Shown in pieces: positions 52,226-61,354 of a stretch of DNA of 64,000 nucleotides. How positions within the stretch are numbered: position 1 is the first letter of the stretch; the number at the start of each line of letters is the position of its first letter. The position numbers were made by a program, and so were the translations under genes. The notes beneath the pieces are model-generated. The model ran no database searches. It was not told where the DNA came from and saw only the letters and a program-made list of their open reading frames with translations. This DNA comes from JB111 sp049856175 (GTDB taxonomy: Bacteria; Actinomycetota; Actinomycetes; Actinomycetales; Actinomycetaceae): NCBI RefSeq assembly GCF_049856175.1, contig NZ_JBNDNA010000013.1, positions 30,897 to 94,896 on the forward strand, given 5' to 3'.

Positions 52226-53995
52226 TCAGATGGTGACGATGGAGACGTCGACCACCGCGCACCGGCCGGCGCGGACCTCCCCGATCGCGTCCAGGAGGGC
52301 GGCCCTGAGCCGGGTCGGGTCGTCGACCTTCTCACCATGGGCGCCGCAGGCGCGTGCGATCGCGGCGTAGTCCGGCGGACCCGCGATCACTGTGCCGCTG
52401 AAGTCCTGGTGCCCCACCGAGGCACCCCCCGGGAACAGTCCGGTGACAGGCAGCTTCGCCGCACGATATCCGTGATTGTTGAAGATGACCGTGAGGAAGG
52501 GACTACCAGTGTCCCGCGCAGTCCACAGTGCCGCGACCGGCGAGCTGAAGACGAAGGAGCCGTCACCGCACAGCGCGACGACCTCCCGCTCGGGCTCCGC
52601 GAGCTTGACGCCCATGGCGGCACCCAGCGCCCATCCGAGGCCGGCGGCGCCGATCGCATAGATGGTGTGCAGGCGCTCCCTCGACACGTGCTCGCGGACC
52701 ACGGCGTCGTTCGTCGTGACCTCCTCGAGCACGACAACCTCCGGATCGAGGACCTCGTTGATGGCGTTCGCAAGGACCACGGGCGTGATCGGCCGAGCGG
52801 ACTGCTCGCCGGCGACCAGCTCCGCCCGGCGTGCCACCCGGTCCCGCTTCATGGCGGTCAGAGCCTCGCCGCGCTCGCGCCAGCACACGCGGCTGTCGTC
52901 CGCCGCCACCTCGTCGACCGCCTCGAGGAGCTGCCAGAGGGCGCGCGAGCTGTCGGCCTGGATCGGCAGGTCGACCCGGAACCCGTAGCTGACCATCGAG
53001 GCCTTGACAGGGTCGAGGTCGATCTGGACGACTCGCGCATCCTGCGGCGGCTGGCGGATCGTCGGGACCCACGGGACCTCGACGTCGACGAGGAGAACGA
53101 GGTCCGCGGACCGTAACAGCTCGGTCGAGGTCTCGTCGTCCTCGACGTAGTGGTCGTCGCTCGAGGGCAGGTTGACGTACTCGCGCGCGTCGATCAGCGG
53201 CGTCCCGGTGAGCGAGACCAGTCGCGCGACCGCCTCGGCGGCACCGGTCCTGCGGCCGAGCCGCCCGGTGACGATCACCGGCCGTTCGGCCTCTGCGAGC
53301 CACCGCGCCGTCGTGGCGATCGCGTCCCCGCAGGCGGCCGGAGGGACGGGCGCGCGAAGCCGCTCGGGCGGAACCACACGCACGCTTTCGATTGGCGCCA
53401 TGAGAACCTCTCGAGCGACGGTCATGTACACCGGGCCGGCCGGTTCGCTCCGCGCAACCTGGAACGCCCGCGGGACCAGGCTCGGGAGCACCTCGGGCAT
53501 GGTCAGCTCGTCGGCCCACTTGACGTAGCCGCGGACGATGCCCGCCTGGTCGATCTGGTCCTGCTGCCAGTGAACAGGGATCGACCGGCCCCCGGGAAGC
53601 TCGCCCTCGAGTGTCCGCGGCGACGTCCCTGCCATGATGACGACGCCGCTGTTGCCCCGCTGCGCGTTGTGGAGCATCGCTCCCAGGCTCTGCGTGCCGA
53701 CGTCGACGTGCACGAGCACGACCTGCGGGCGCCCTGTCCGCAGCCAGTAGCCCTGCGCCGCCGCGAGCGCCACGCGCTCGTCCGGGCACAGCTGGATGCG
53801 GGGTGCGGGTATGCCGCGCTCGCGGAGCGCGACGGCAGCCTCCTGGACGGGCGCGGTGTCGGTCCCGGGATTGACGAAGATCCAGTCGACCCCCTGCGCC
53901 GCCATCAGCCGCAGCAAGGCCTCCGCACCGTTGCATGCCTCGAGGATCTCGTCCTCGCGAGGGCGCGCCTCCACCTGCGTCGCCTCGACGGTCAT
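52226..53995 (-). CDS. ThDP-dependent enzyme, 2-oxoacid decarboxylase/synthase type
   Basis: 589 residues, acetolactate-synthase/benzoylformate-decarboxylase superfamily. Cofactor-activating Glu73 is in 'QLCPDERVALAAAQGYW'; the ThDP/Mg motif is GDG at 477-479 ('LCGDGSFVFSSPVAALW') through Asn-Asn near 505-506 ('VIFNNHGYRAAK'). All three domains are present. Paired with an aldehyde dehydrogenase upstream, it most simply decarboxylates a 2-oxoacid to an aldehyde. True acetolactate synthase is less likely because no regulatory subunit is present. Confidence 0.85.
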   Translation of the reverse strand: MTVEATQVEARPREDEILEACNGAEALLRLMAAQGVDWIFVNPGTDTAPVQEAAVALRERGIPAPRIQLCPDERVALAAAQGYWLRTGRPQVVLVHVDVGTQSLGAMLHNAQRGNSGVVIMAGTSPRTLEGELPGGRSIPVHWQQDQIDQAGIVRGYVKWADELTMPEVLPSLVPRAFQVARSEPAGPVYMTVAREVLMAPIESVRVVPPERLRAPVPPAACGDAIATTARWLAEAERPVIVTGRLGRRTGAAEAVARLVSLTGTPLIDAREYVNLPSSDDHYVEDDETSTELLRSADLVLLVDVEVPWVPTIRQPPQDARVVQIDLDPVKASMVSYGFRVDLPIQADSSRALWQLLEAVDEVAADDSRVCWRERGEALTAMKRDRVARRAELVAGEQSARPITPVVLANAINEVLDPEVVVLEEVTTNDAVVREHVSRERLHTIYAIGAAGLGWALGAAMGVKLAEPEREVVALCGDGSFVFSSPVAALWTARDTGSPFLTVIFNNHGYRAAKLPVTGLFPGGASVGHQDFSGTVIAGPPDYAAIARACGAHGEKVDDPTRLRAALLDAIGEVRAGRCAVVDVSIVTI

Positions 53996-54038
53996 GTGCT
54001 GCTCCTTGTTCGAGTGTGGTCGGATGTGATGGGGCCGG

Positions 54039-55604
54039 TCAGACGAAGCGGGTCACTGCGATCGACTTGAGCTCGAGGAACTCCTCCACGCCGGCAGTCC
54101 CCCACTCACGTCCGACTCCGCTGTGCCGCACTCCGCCGAACGGCATGTCGGCCGCCGTCGAGAGCCCCCCGTTGATCCCCACCATCCCGGCCCGGATCCG
54201 GGACGCGACGGCGCCCGCACGTTGCTCGTCCGAGCTCCAGACGTAGGCGGCCAGGCCGTAGCGCGTTCCGTTCGCGAGCCGCACCGCGTCGTCCAGGTCC
54301 TCGTAGGGCTGCAGAGCGACGACCGGCCCGAACACCTCCTCCTGCACGAGCGAGCCGTGCTCCGGAGCGTCCGCGACAAGTGTGGGTCGTACGAAGTAAC
54401 CAGGGCCGACTCCCGGTTCCGAGCCGCCGACGACGGCGCGTCCGCCCTCCGTCAGGCCTTCGGACACGGCGGCAAGCACGCGGTCGCGGTGGAGGGCACT
54501 GACGAGCGGTCCCATGAAGGTGCCCCCGTCCCACGGATCGCCCACGGTGACCGACTCCATCCCCAGGGCGGCGAGCTCGACGCACTCGGACAGCCGCGCG
54601 GCGGGTACGAGGAGGCGGCTGGGCAGGATGCAGCTCTGACCCGTGTTGAAGCAGCCGAGGGCCGCGGCGAGCGGGACGACCTGTTCGAGGTCGGCGTCGT
54701 CGAGTACGATGCTCGGGTTCTTGCCGCCCAGTTCGAGGTGCACCTTCTTGACCTCGCCGGCGGCCGCGGCCATGACCTTGCGGCCGGTGGCTGTCGATCC
54801 CGTGAAGCTGATGGCATCGACGCGCGGGTCGGCCGTCAGCCGGGCACCCAGCGAGTGGTCCGAGGAGTTGACGATGTTGAGCACGCCGGCCGGCAGGTCC
54901 GTCTCCTCCGCCGCGAGCCTCCCGACGAGCGCGGGGACCCAGGGGGTGTCGGGGGCGGGCTTGAGCACGACGGCGTTGCCGGCCGCAAGTGCCCCGGCGA
55001 CCTTCGCCATGGCGATGTCGAGCGGTATGTTCCACGGCGTGATCGCTCCGACGACCCCCAAGGGTTCGCGCTCGATGCGCCTGCCCTGGACGACCGGTCC
55101 GCGAGCGTCGTCCGGCATCTCGGTGGTGTCCGTGACGCTCTCGGCGAGCCGGGCGATGTGCCGGATCTTGTCCGGTACGGGGTCGACCTGGACTCCCGCA
55201 GCCAGGCGGACGGGCGAGCCCAGCTCGGTGACGAGGGCCTCGCGCAGTGTGACGATGTGCCGGTCCATCGCGTCGGCGAGCTGCTCCAGGCAGTGCCGAC
55301 GGAAGGGGCCGTCGGCACTCCACGAGTGCGTGTCGACGATCCGGCGCGCCGCCTCAGTCGCACGCTCGAGATCCGCCACGCTGCCGTCGGCGACCTGACC
55401 GACCACCTCTCCGGTCGCCGGATTCACGTTCTCGAACCTCTCGCCCGACGAGGACTCCACAAGCTCACCGTCGACGAGGAGGCGTCCCTCGCCGTCCGTG
55501 GCGGGCCGTCCCGACGACTGCTTGGGCATCGGGCCGAGGATGCCGAGCAGACTCTCGGTCAGCGAGTTTCGGCGGGTGCGGGCGTACGTGTCACTGGTAG
55601 CCAT
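54039..55604 (-). CDS. NAD(P)-dependent aldehyde dehydrogenase
   Basis: 521 residues. Catalytic Cys325 in 'CFNTGQSCILPSR' and general base Glu291 in 'VHLELGGKNPSIVL'; 'TPWNIPLDIAMAKVAGALAA' and 'FTGSTATGRKVMAAAA' form the cofactor site. About 45 residues of extra polar N-terminus precede the conserved part. The ATG at 55604 has GGAG about 10 nt upstream. Lies between the molybdenum hydroxylase and the ThDP enzyme, so it probably oxidises the aldehyde produced there. Confidence 0.92.
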   Translation of the reverse strand: MATSDTYARTRRNSLTESLLGILGPMPKQSSGRPATDGEGRLLVDGELVESSSGERFENVNPATGEVVGQVADGSVADLERATEAARRIVDTHSWSADGPFRRHCLEQLADAMDRHIVTLREALVTELGSPVRLAAGVQVDPVPDKIRHIARLAESVTDTTEMPDDARGPVVQGRRIEREPLGVVGAITPWNIPLDIAMAKVAGALAAGNAVVLKPAPDTPWVPALVGRLAAEETDLPAGVLNIVNSSDHSLGARLTADPRVDAISFTGSTATGRKVMAAAAGEVKKVHLELGGKNPSIVLDDADLEQVVPLAAALGCFNTGQSCILPSRLLVPAARLSECVELAALGMESVTVGDPWDGGTFMGPLVSALHRDRVLAAVSEGLTEGGRAVVGGSEPGVGPGYFVRPTLVADAPEHGSLVQEEVFGPVVALQPYEDLDDAVRLANGTRYGLAAYVWSSDEQRAGAVASRIRAGMVGINGGLSTAADMPFGGVRHSGVGREWGTAGVEEFLELKSIAVTRFV

Positions 55605-55641
55605 GGTCGTGCGATCTCCGATCGTCGGGTTCACGCGTGTG

Positions 55642-58600
55642 CTATCTCGGGTCCGCCGTGCCTGCGGGCACGAGGCGCGCGGAGATGCGTCCGAGCGCTC
55701 GCCGGAGCAGACCGGCCGCGGCGTCGAGCTTCCACTCGTTGCCCGGCAGCGGGTGTCCTCTCGCCAGCCAGGACGTTGAGATCTGCTCGACGTCGTCCCC
55801 CGCGGCCAGCCCTGCGTCGAGGATCCGCGCCTCGACGTCCGGCAGGCGGAGAGGGGTCGGCGAGATCGACCCGACCACCACCCTCGCATCGGTGATCGCG
55901 CCGGAGCTGGACAGCTCGCACGAGACGCAGACCGAGGCGATGGCGAAGTCGCCTGTATAGAGGTCGAGCTTCTCGTAGACGCTCACCCGTCTGCGCGCGG
56001 CCGCGGGCACGACGACCTCCGCAACGGCCTCGCCGTTCGCGAGCCGCGTCTCCCCCGGACCGCTGTAGAAGTCCGCGACCGGCATGGTGCGTCGAGAGCC
56101 GGCGCATACGAGGACGACCTCGGCATCCAGCGCCGTGAAGGTCGTGGCGAGGTCCGACGGTGTGACGGCCTGGCAACGGTGGGCGCCGACCGCTGCGTGG
56201 TAGAAGCGGTGGTCGCCCTGGACGGCGTAGCACGGGCAGGCAGCGCCTCCGCGCTTGTAGCACATGAAGCCGCTGCGGTAGAACCAGCACCGCTTCTCCT
56301 GGCAGAGATTGCCCGCCACGGTCGCCATGTTCCGAATCTGGGGTGACGCGATCCGCCGCACGGTCTCGGCGAGGACGCCGTCCCACCCCGTCCCCTCGGC
56401 GTCCACGAGCCGGGACAGCGGGACGGTGCCACCGATGCTCACGCCCCCGTCCGGCGTGTCGCGCACGCGACCGAGCGTCGGGATGAGCGTGAGGTCCACG
56501 AGGGTGCCCATGGACTGCACGCCCTGACGCTGCCCCGGGACCAGGTCCGTGCCTCCGCCGATTGGACGGCTCCCCTTCTGCGCGAGGGCCGCGACGGCAG
56601 CCGACTCGTCGGCGGGCGCCACGACCTCCTCGGCACCGACGGGCTCGACGGGCCGGGCAAGTTTCGTGCCCCACCGGTGCAGCAGCTTGTGGACGCCGTA
56701 GGGGTACGCGGCCCGCATCGCGGCGATCTGCCAGCGGTCCGGCCGCCGCCACAGGTGGTAGCTGCGCCTGGGCCGGTCGGTGGACCGCCAGGCCCGAAGG
56801 ACCTTGTCGGGGGTGAAAGGCGCAGACCGGATACGCGCGCCGGTCGCGTGCGCGATCGCATTGCCGACGGCGGCTGTCGTCGGTACGAGCACGATCTCGC
56901 CGATGCCCTTGGCACCGTACGGCGCCTTGTTGTCGCCCTCACCGACGAAGTGCACGCCGATCGGCGGGACGTCTGCGGAACGCGGGAGGGGGTAGTTGAG
57001 GTACTGCCCGTTGGCCATGCGGCCTCCCTCGTAGATCAGCTCCTCACCGAGTGCGGCGCCGATACCCATGACGACGCCCCCGACCACCTGGGACTCCGCG
57101 AGGAGCGGGTTGAGGATGGTCCCGGAGTCGTGGACCGACACCATGTCGACCACGCGGACCTTGCCGGTGTCCCGGTCGACGTCCACCTCGACCGCCTGCG
57201 CCGCGAATGAGTAGGCGCCCGAGATGTTGCCGGTTCCGGTGTGCCAGTCCATCTCCTCGACGTCAGCGACGTACTCCTCTGTGACCGACAACGTTCCGAG
57301 CCGTTCGGTCGCTCGCAGCAGGTCAGTGATCGTCGTGGTCCGGCCCGGCCCGACGATGAGTCCGTCGTCGAACTGCACCAGATCACGGGGGGCCGACCAC
57401 AGGGTCGCGGCGCGGTCGCAGAGGGCGCGGACGGCACCGCGCGCCGTCGTCGAGACGGCGTGCCCGCTCATGTACGTGCCTCGGCTGGACCACGCCCCGA
57501 GGTCGACCGGGGTGCGGTCGGTGTCCATCATGAGGACCTGGACCTGCTCGATGGGCACGCACAGCTCGTCGGCGACGATCTGGCTGAGCAACGTGCGCTG
57601 GCCGGTGCCGGCGTCGGCGCCGCCGAAGGCAAGGCTGACCCGACCGTCCATGTCGATCTCGACGGTGGCACTGCTCGTGTTCGCGTGCGGGTACACGTAC
57701 GCCCCGGAGACCTGGATCGCGCAGGCGACACCGACGCCGCGCCCGTCCCCGCCCGAGCGTCGCTTCTCGTCCCAGCCGATCGCCTCTCGCGCGGTCTCCA
57801 GGCATTCGCGCAGCGCCACAGATCCCAGCTGGTACCCCACCAGGGTCGTATCGCCGGCCTGGTTGACGTTCCGCAGGCGGAAGTCGATCGGGTCCATCCC
57901 CAGCTTCTCGGCGAGCTCGTCCATCTGCGACTCGATGGCGAACGTGGCCTGGGGGTTCCCGTAGCCCCGGAACTGCCCGCCGGGGTGGCGGTTCGTGTAC
58001 ACAAGGCTCGCCCCGAGGTCGATCCGCGGGATGCGGTACAGCGAGCCGACGATGCCCGTCCCGGCGCCCATGACGCTCGGGCCGGAGTGGTTGAACGCCC
58101 CGTTCTCGACGACGAAGTCGGCCTCCCGGTGCGTGAGTTTGCCGTCCGCGGTCACCGTCGTCGTCATGTCGATCTCGAACAGGTGTCGGCTCTTGGTGGT
58201 CCGGAACTCTTCGTCCCTGCTGAGGGCGAGTCGCACTGGGGAGCCGGTCTTCATCGACAGTCCGGCGGCGATCGCCTCGTACTCGGAGATCTTCGACTTC
58301 GAGCCGAAGCCACCGCCGACGGCGACCTGGTGGACGACCACCTGATCCGGGCGCAGACCGAGCACGTGCACGAGCTCCTTCTTGACGAAGTACGGCGCCT
58401 GGGACGAGACCCAGACCTCCAGCTGCTCGGCCGTCGAGTCCCACGAGGCGACGATGCTGTTCGTCTCCATGTTCGCGTGGTTCTGCCGCGGGAAGACGTA
58501 GTGCCCCGAAACGGAGACGTTGTCGGGCGCCGGGGGCACCGGGGTCCCGAGCTCCTGGCGGAAGGCGAGCGCGACGTTGCCGTCGGCGTGCTCGTGGATC

Positions 58601-59043
58601 TGTGGAGCGTTCCTCGCCCTGGCCGAGTCGAGGTCGGTGGCGGCTCGCAGGTGTTTGTAACTCACACGAAAGAGGTCGAGCGCCGCCCGTGCCTCGTCGG
58701 CCGTCCTCGCGGCGACGGCCGCGATCTCCTCACCGACGTAGCGCGTGACGCCCGGGGCGAGGACGTGCCGGTCCGACAGGGGCGGGCCGTGATGGATGTA
58801 CTTGCGGTCAGGCAGATCACCGGGAAGCAGGACGTCCACGACCCCGGGCGCCCGAAGCACGCGGCTCACGTCGATATCGAGGATCCGGGCGTGCGGGTGG
58901 GGGCTGCGCAGCACGGCGGCGAAGAGCGTGCCCTCCAGGCGCACGTCGTCGGCATAGATCGCCTGTCCCGACGTCTTCGCCTGCCACTCGACGTTGGGGA
59001 CGCCGGTCGCGAGCGAACCCGCCCGCCTCGTCCCGATGCTCAT
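55642..59043 (-). CDS. Fused molybdenum hydroxylase: Mo-binding plus FAD-binding subunits
   Basis: 1133 residues, two subunits of the xanthine-dehydrogenase family in one chain. Residues 1-760 are the Mo-cofactor subunit ('QVAVGGGFGSKSKISEYEAI', 'GGQFRGYGNPQATFAIESQM', catalytic Glu716 in 'GAKGIGEIVLVP'). From about 790 follows the FAD subunit ('PIGGGTDLVPGQRQGVQ' near 828, 'ATVAGNLCQEKRC'). The FAD part carries an insertion with Cys914, 919, 928, 936, 938 and 957, placed like the extra [4Fe-4S] loop of 4-hydroxybenzoyl-CoA reductase beta subunits. It hydroxylates or reduces an aromatic/heteroaromatic ring. Overlaps the [2Fe-2S] gene by 4 bases. Confidence 0.9.
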   Translation of the reverse strand: MSIGTRRAGSLATGVPNVEWQAKTSGQAIYADDVRLEGTLFAAVLRSPHPHARILDIDVSRVLRAPGVVDVLLPGDLPDRKYIHHGPPLSDRHVLAPGVTRYVGEEIAAVAARTADEARAALDLFRVSYKHLRAATDLDSARARNAPQIHEHADGNVALAFRQELGTPVPPAPDNVSVSGHYVFPRQNHANMETNSIVASWDSTAEQLEVWVSSQAPYFVKKELVHVLGLRPDQVVVHQVAVGGGFGSKSKISEYEAIAAGLSMKTGSPVRLALSRDEEFRTTKSRHLFEIDMTTTVTADGKLTHREADFVVENGAFNHSGPSVMGAGTGIVGSLYRIPRIDLGASLVYTNRHPGGQFRGYGNPQATFAIESQMDELAEKLGMDPIDFRLRNVNQAGDTTLVGYQLGSVALRECLETAREAIGWDEKRRSGGDGRGVGVACAIQVSGAYVYPHANTSSATVEIDMDGRVSLAFGGADAGTGQRTLLSQIVADELCVPIEQVQVLMMDTDRTPVDLGAWSSRGTYMSGHAVSTTARGAVRALCDRAATLWSAPRDLVQFDDGLIVGPGRTTTITDLLRATERLGTLSVTEEYVADVEEMDWHTGTGNISGAYSFAAQAVEVDVDRDTGKVRVVDMVSVHDSGTILNPLLAESQVVGGVVMGIGAALGEELIYEGGRMANGQYLNYPLPRSADVPPIGVHFVGEGDNKAPYGAKGIGEIVLVPTTAAVGNAIAHATGARIRSAPFTPDKVLRAWRSTDRPRRSYHLWRRPDRWQIAAMRAAYPYGVHKLLHRWGTKLARPVEPVGAEEVVAPADESAAVAALAQKGSRPIGGGTDLVPGQRQGVQSMGTLVDLTLIPTLGRVRDTPDGGVSIGGTVPLSRLVDAEGTGWDGVLAETVRRIASPQIRNMATVAGNLCQEKRCWFYRSGFMCYKRGGAACPCYAVQGDHRFYHAAVGAHRCQAVTPSDLATTFTALDAEVVLVCAGSRRTMPVADFYSGPGETRLANGEAVAEVVVPAAARRRVSVYEKLDLYTGDFAIASVCVSCELSSSGAITDARVVVGSISPTPLRLPDVEARILDAGLAAGDDVEQISTSWLARGHPLPGNEWKLDAAAGLLRRALGRISARLVPAGTADPR

Positions 59044-59534
59044 CGGTCCTCCCTCCAGGTGCGGTCCGCGTGCGGGACCGACTCGTCGGCGCCGGCTCCG
59101 TTCTCCGCGTCGCGGAGTGCGCCGATGATTCCCTCGTACCCGGTGCAGCGGCAGATGTTGCCGGACATACGGTGGCGGAGCTCATGGGAGTCGGCCGGCA
59201 GCCCCTCCCGGAGCAGAGCGGTCCCGGTGACGATCTGACCCGGCGTGCAGAACCCGCACTGGAAGGCTGCCCTCCGCGCAAAGCACGTCCGGAGTACCGA
59301 GCTCTCGTCGGCGAGCCCCTCGACGGTCTCTACCTCCCCCCTCACCCTTCGCGCGAGAAGGATGCAGGAGTTGACCGGTCGTCCGTCGACGAGAACGGTG
59401 CATGCGCCGCACTCCCCGCGGCCGCAGCCCTCCTTCGTCCCTGTAAGGCCGAGCTGCTCCCTCAGGAGGTCGAGCAGTCGGAGGCCCGGAGCGAGCCGGG
59501 TCTCGTCGATCTCGATCGCGCCGTTGATTCTCAT
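59040..59534 (-). CDS. [2Fe-2S] small subunit of the molybdenum hydroxylase
   Basis: 164 residues. The plant-type ferredoxin domain has 'TKEGCGRGECGACTVLVDGR' (three Cys) plus 'SCILLA'; the C-terminal cluster domain has 'FQCGFCTPGQIVTGTALL' and 'GNICRCTGYEGII'. Both [2Fe-2S] sites are intact. It passes electrons between Mo and FAD in the fused partner. ATG 59534 is preferred; GTG 59543 is in frame but only 2 nt from the GGAAGG site. Confidence 0.93.
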   Translation of the reverse strand: MRINGAIEIDETRLAPGLRLLDLLREQLGLTGTKEGCGRGECGACTVLVDGRPVNSCILLARRVRGEVETVEGLADESSVLRTCFARRAAFQCGFCTPGQIVTGTALLREGLPADSHELRHRMSGNICRCTGYEGIIGALRDAENGAGADESVPHADRTWREDR

Positions 59535-59552
59535 GTCGTGCACACCCTTCCG

Positions 59553-60467
59553 TCAGAGCGAGAACAGCTCCCTGGCATTGCCGCCCAGGATTGCGGTCCG
59601 CACCGTGTCGTCGATCTCGAGCTCGTCGACGTGCCCGATGTGCCGACCCGGCGGGAACGGCAATGGCGGTCCGTCCGTCCCGAACACGATCCGGTCAGCA
59701 CCGACCGTGTCGAGCGCGAGCCGTAGCGGGCCGACGCCGAACGTCACAGTATCGAGGTACAGCGTCCGGACATGCTCCGACGGCGGGCGCTCGAGCCTGA
59801 CGTCGCCCCACGGCCCCAGCGGCGCGTAGTCGCGCAGCTCGTGGCCGAAATCGAGGCGGTCAGCGATGGTGCAGATCGCACCGCCGGCGTGGGCACAGAG
59901 GAATCGGATCCCCGGGTGCCGTTCCAATACGCCCGTGAGGACGAGCCGTGACAGCGTGAACGTCATGTCGAGCGGACGGCCGCAGAGCTCGCCCAGTCGG
60001 TAGCCGTCCATCCGGTCCTGACCGAGGACGGTTCCTCCGGGGTGGACGAACACCGGGACGTCCAGACCTTCGACGAGCTCCCAGAACTCCACCGGGAGAT
60101 CGTCGAGGTAGGCGTTCCGGTCGCTGGTCGCGACGGCGAGGCCGGACAGGCCGAGCTCGCGCACAGCGCGCTCCGCCTCTGCCACGTGCTCCTGTCCGCG
60201 CCACGGGGTCACGCTCGCCAGTGCCGCGATTCGCGCCGGGTGCGACCGGACGAGCTCCGCCGCGAAGTCGTTGTAGTGCCGCGCGTCGGCGATATCACCC
60301 AGGTCCCGCTCGCCGTACCAGATGTGCGGGTCGGAAATGACCGAGAGGTCGATCCCGTGCTCGGTCTGCCGCTCCAGCAGGCCGTCGACGTCGAACATAT
60401 CCCGCGGCAGCCGGCCCGAGCTCTCCCACTCCGGCGGGAAGAGGTGGCTGTGGCTGTCGACGATCAC
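59553..60467 (-). CDS. Amidohydrolase-family protein (ACMSD-like)
   Basis: 304 residues, TIM-barrel amidohydrolase 2 family. Metal ligands: HxH in 'IVDSHSHLFPPEW' (His6, His8), His in 'VFVHPGGTVLG', His in 'FLCAHAGGAICTI', and Asp in 'VFGTDGPPLPFP'. The family includes ACMSD and other aromatic-acid decarboxylases as well as hydrolases. Here it lies between transport and hydroxylase genes, so decarboxylation or hydrolysis of a ring acid is plausible. Overlaps the permease gene by ATGA. Confidence 0.85.
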   Translation of the reverse strand: MIVDSHSHLFPPEWESSGRLPRDMFDVDGLLERQTEHGIDLSVISDPHIWYGERDLGDIADARHYNDFAAELVRSHPARIAALASVTPWRGQEHVAEAERAVRELGLSGLAVATSDRNAYLDDLPVEFWELVEGLDVPVFVHPGGTVLGQDRMDGYRLGELCGRPLDMTFTLSRLVLTGVLERHPGIRFLCAHAGGAICTIADRLDFGHELRDYAPLGPWGDVRLERPPSEHVRTLYLDTVTFGVGPLRLALDTVGADRIVFGTDGPPLPFPPGRHIGHVDELEIDDTVRTAILGGNARELFSL

Positions 60468-61354
60468 TTGTCGTCCCCGTGCGGCGACTGCCAGAACACG
60501 ATCTTGCGCTCCGCGAACACCACGAGCGCGTAGAACAGGTAGCCGAACACCGCCAGCGCGATGCCGTAGGCGTAGACGCGGTCGGTCGCGAGCATGTCGC
60601 CCGCGATCTTCGTCTGCTGCCCCAAGCCCTCGCCGCCACCGATGAACTCACCGACGACGACACCGATGACGGAGAGCACCGAGGCCGTCTTCAGGCCGGC
60701 AAAGATGAACGGTAGGGACGATGGCAGCTTGAGCTTGAAGAAGGTCGACGTCGAGGACATCCGCAGTGACCTGAACAGGGTCTGCTTGTCCCGGTCGACG
60801 CTCGCGAGACCGGCGACGGTGTCGACGAGCAGCGGAAAGAAGGCGATGAAGGCACCCAGCGCGATCTTCGAGTTAATGCCGAACCCGAGGGCAGCGATGA
60901 AGACCGGGGCGAACACGATCTTCGGCGCCGCGTTGACGGCAACCAGCAACGGCATCAGCACGACCCGGCCGAAGTCGGACTCCGCGACGAGGACGCCGAA
61001 GCCGATTCCCAGTACGGCGGAGACGGCGAACGCGAGCAACGAGGACAGGATCGTGATCCACAGCGCCTGAGCGAGGAAGCCACCGCTCGCGATGTCCCTC
61101 CCCATCTCTCCGAGCACGCCGATGACGTCCAGCGGGTTGGGGAGGACGAACTCCGAAACCAGTCCGGTGCGCGTGACGAGGTACCAGAGCGCGAACAGGA
61201 CGACGACGAAGCCCGTCACCGACACCAGTTGCGGGACGCGGGTCCAGATCGACGGCCGCTTTCCCCAGCCGGACCGGCCAGGCGGTCGGGTCCTCGTGCG
61301 CACGCGGCTCGCGCTCGTCGTCGAGCTGCTCGTCTCGGTTGTCGTGGTGGTCAT
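60464..61354 (-). CDS. ABC importer permease (SsuC/TauC/NrtB family)
   Basis: 296 residues with about six membrane helices. The EAA loop region reads 'FGINSKIALGAFIAFFPLLV' followed by 'DTVAGLASVDRDKQTLFRSL', and 'LPSSLPFIFAGLKTASVLSV' precedes 'GVVVGEFIGGGEGLGQQ', all typical of nitrate/sulfonate/aromatic importers. The N-terminus is Thr/Arg-rich. Overlaps the ATPase gene by ATGA. Confidence 0.92.
   Translation of the reverse strand: MTTTTTETSSSTTSASRVRTRTRPPGRSGWGKRPSIWTRVPQLVSVTGFVVVLFALWYLVTRTGLVSEFVLPNPLDVIGVLGEMGRDIASGGFLAQALWITILSSLLAFAVSAVLGIGFGVLVAESDFGRVVLMPLLVAVNAAPKIVFAPVFIAALGFGINSKIALGAFIAFFPLLVDTVAGLASVDRDKQTLFRSLRMSSTSTFFKLKLPSSLPFIFAGLKTASVLSVIGVVVGEFIGGGEGLGQQTKIAGDMLATDRVYAYGIALAVFGYLFYALVVFAERKIVFWQSPHGDDK

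Noticed and set aside
57241..59238. 665-codon plus-strand open frame opposite the molybdenum hydroxylase
   Set aside because: Antisense to a domain-rich enzyme; composition is typical of a shadow frame.
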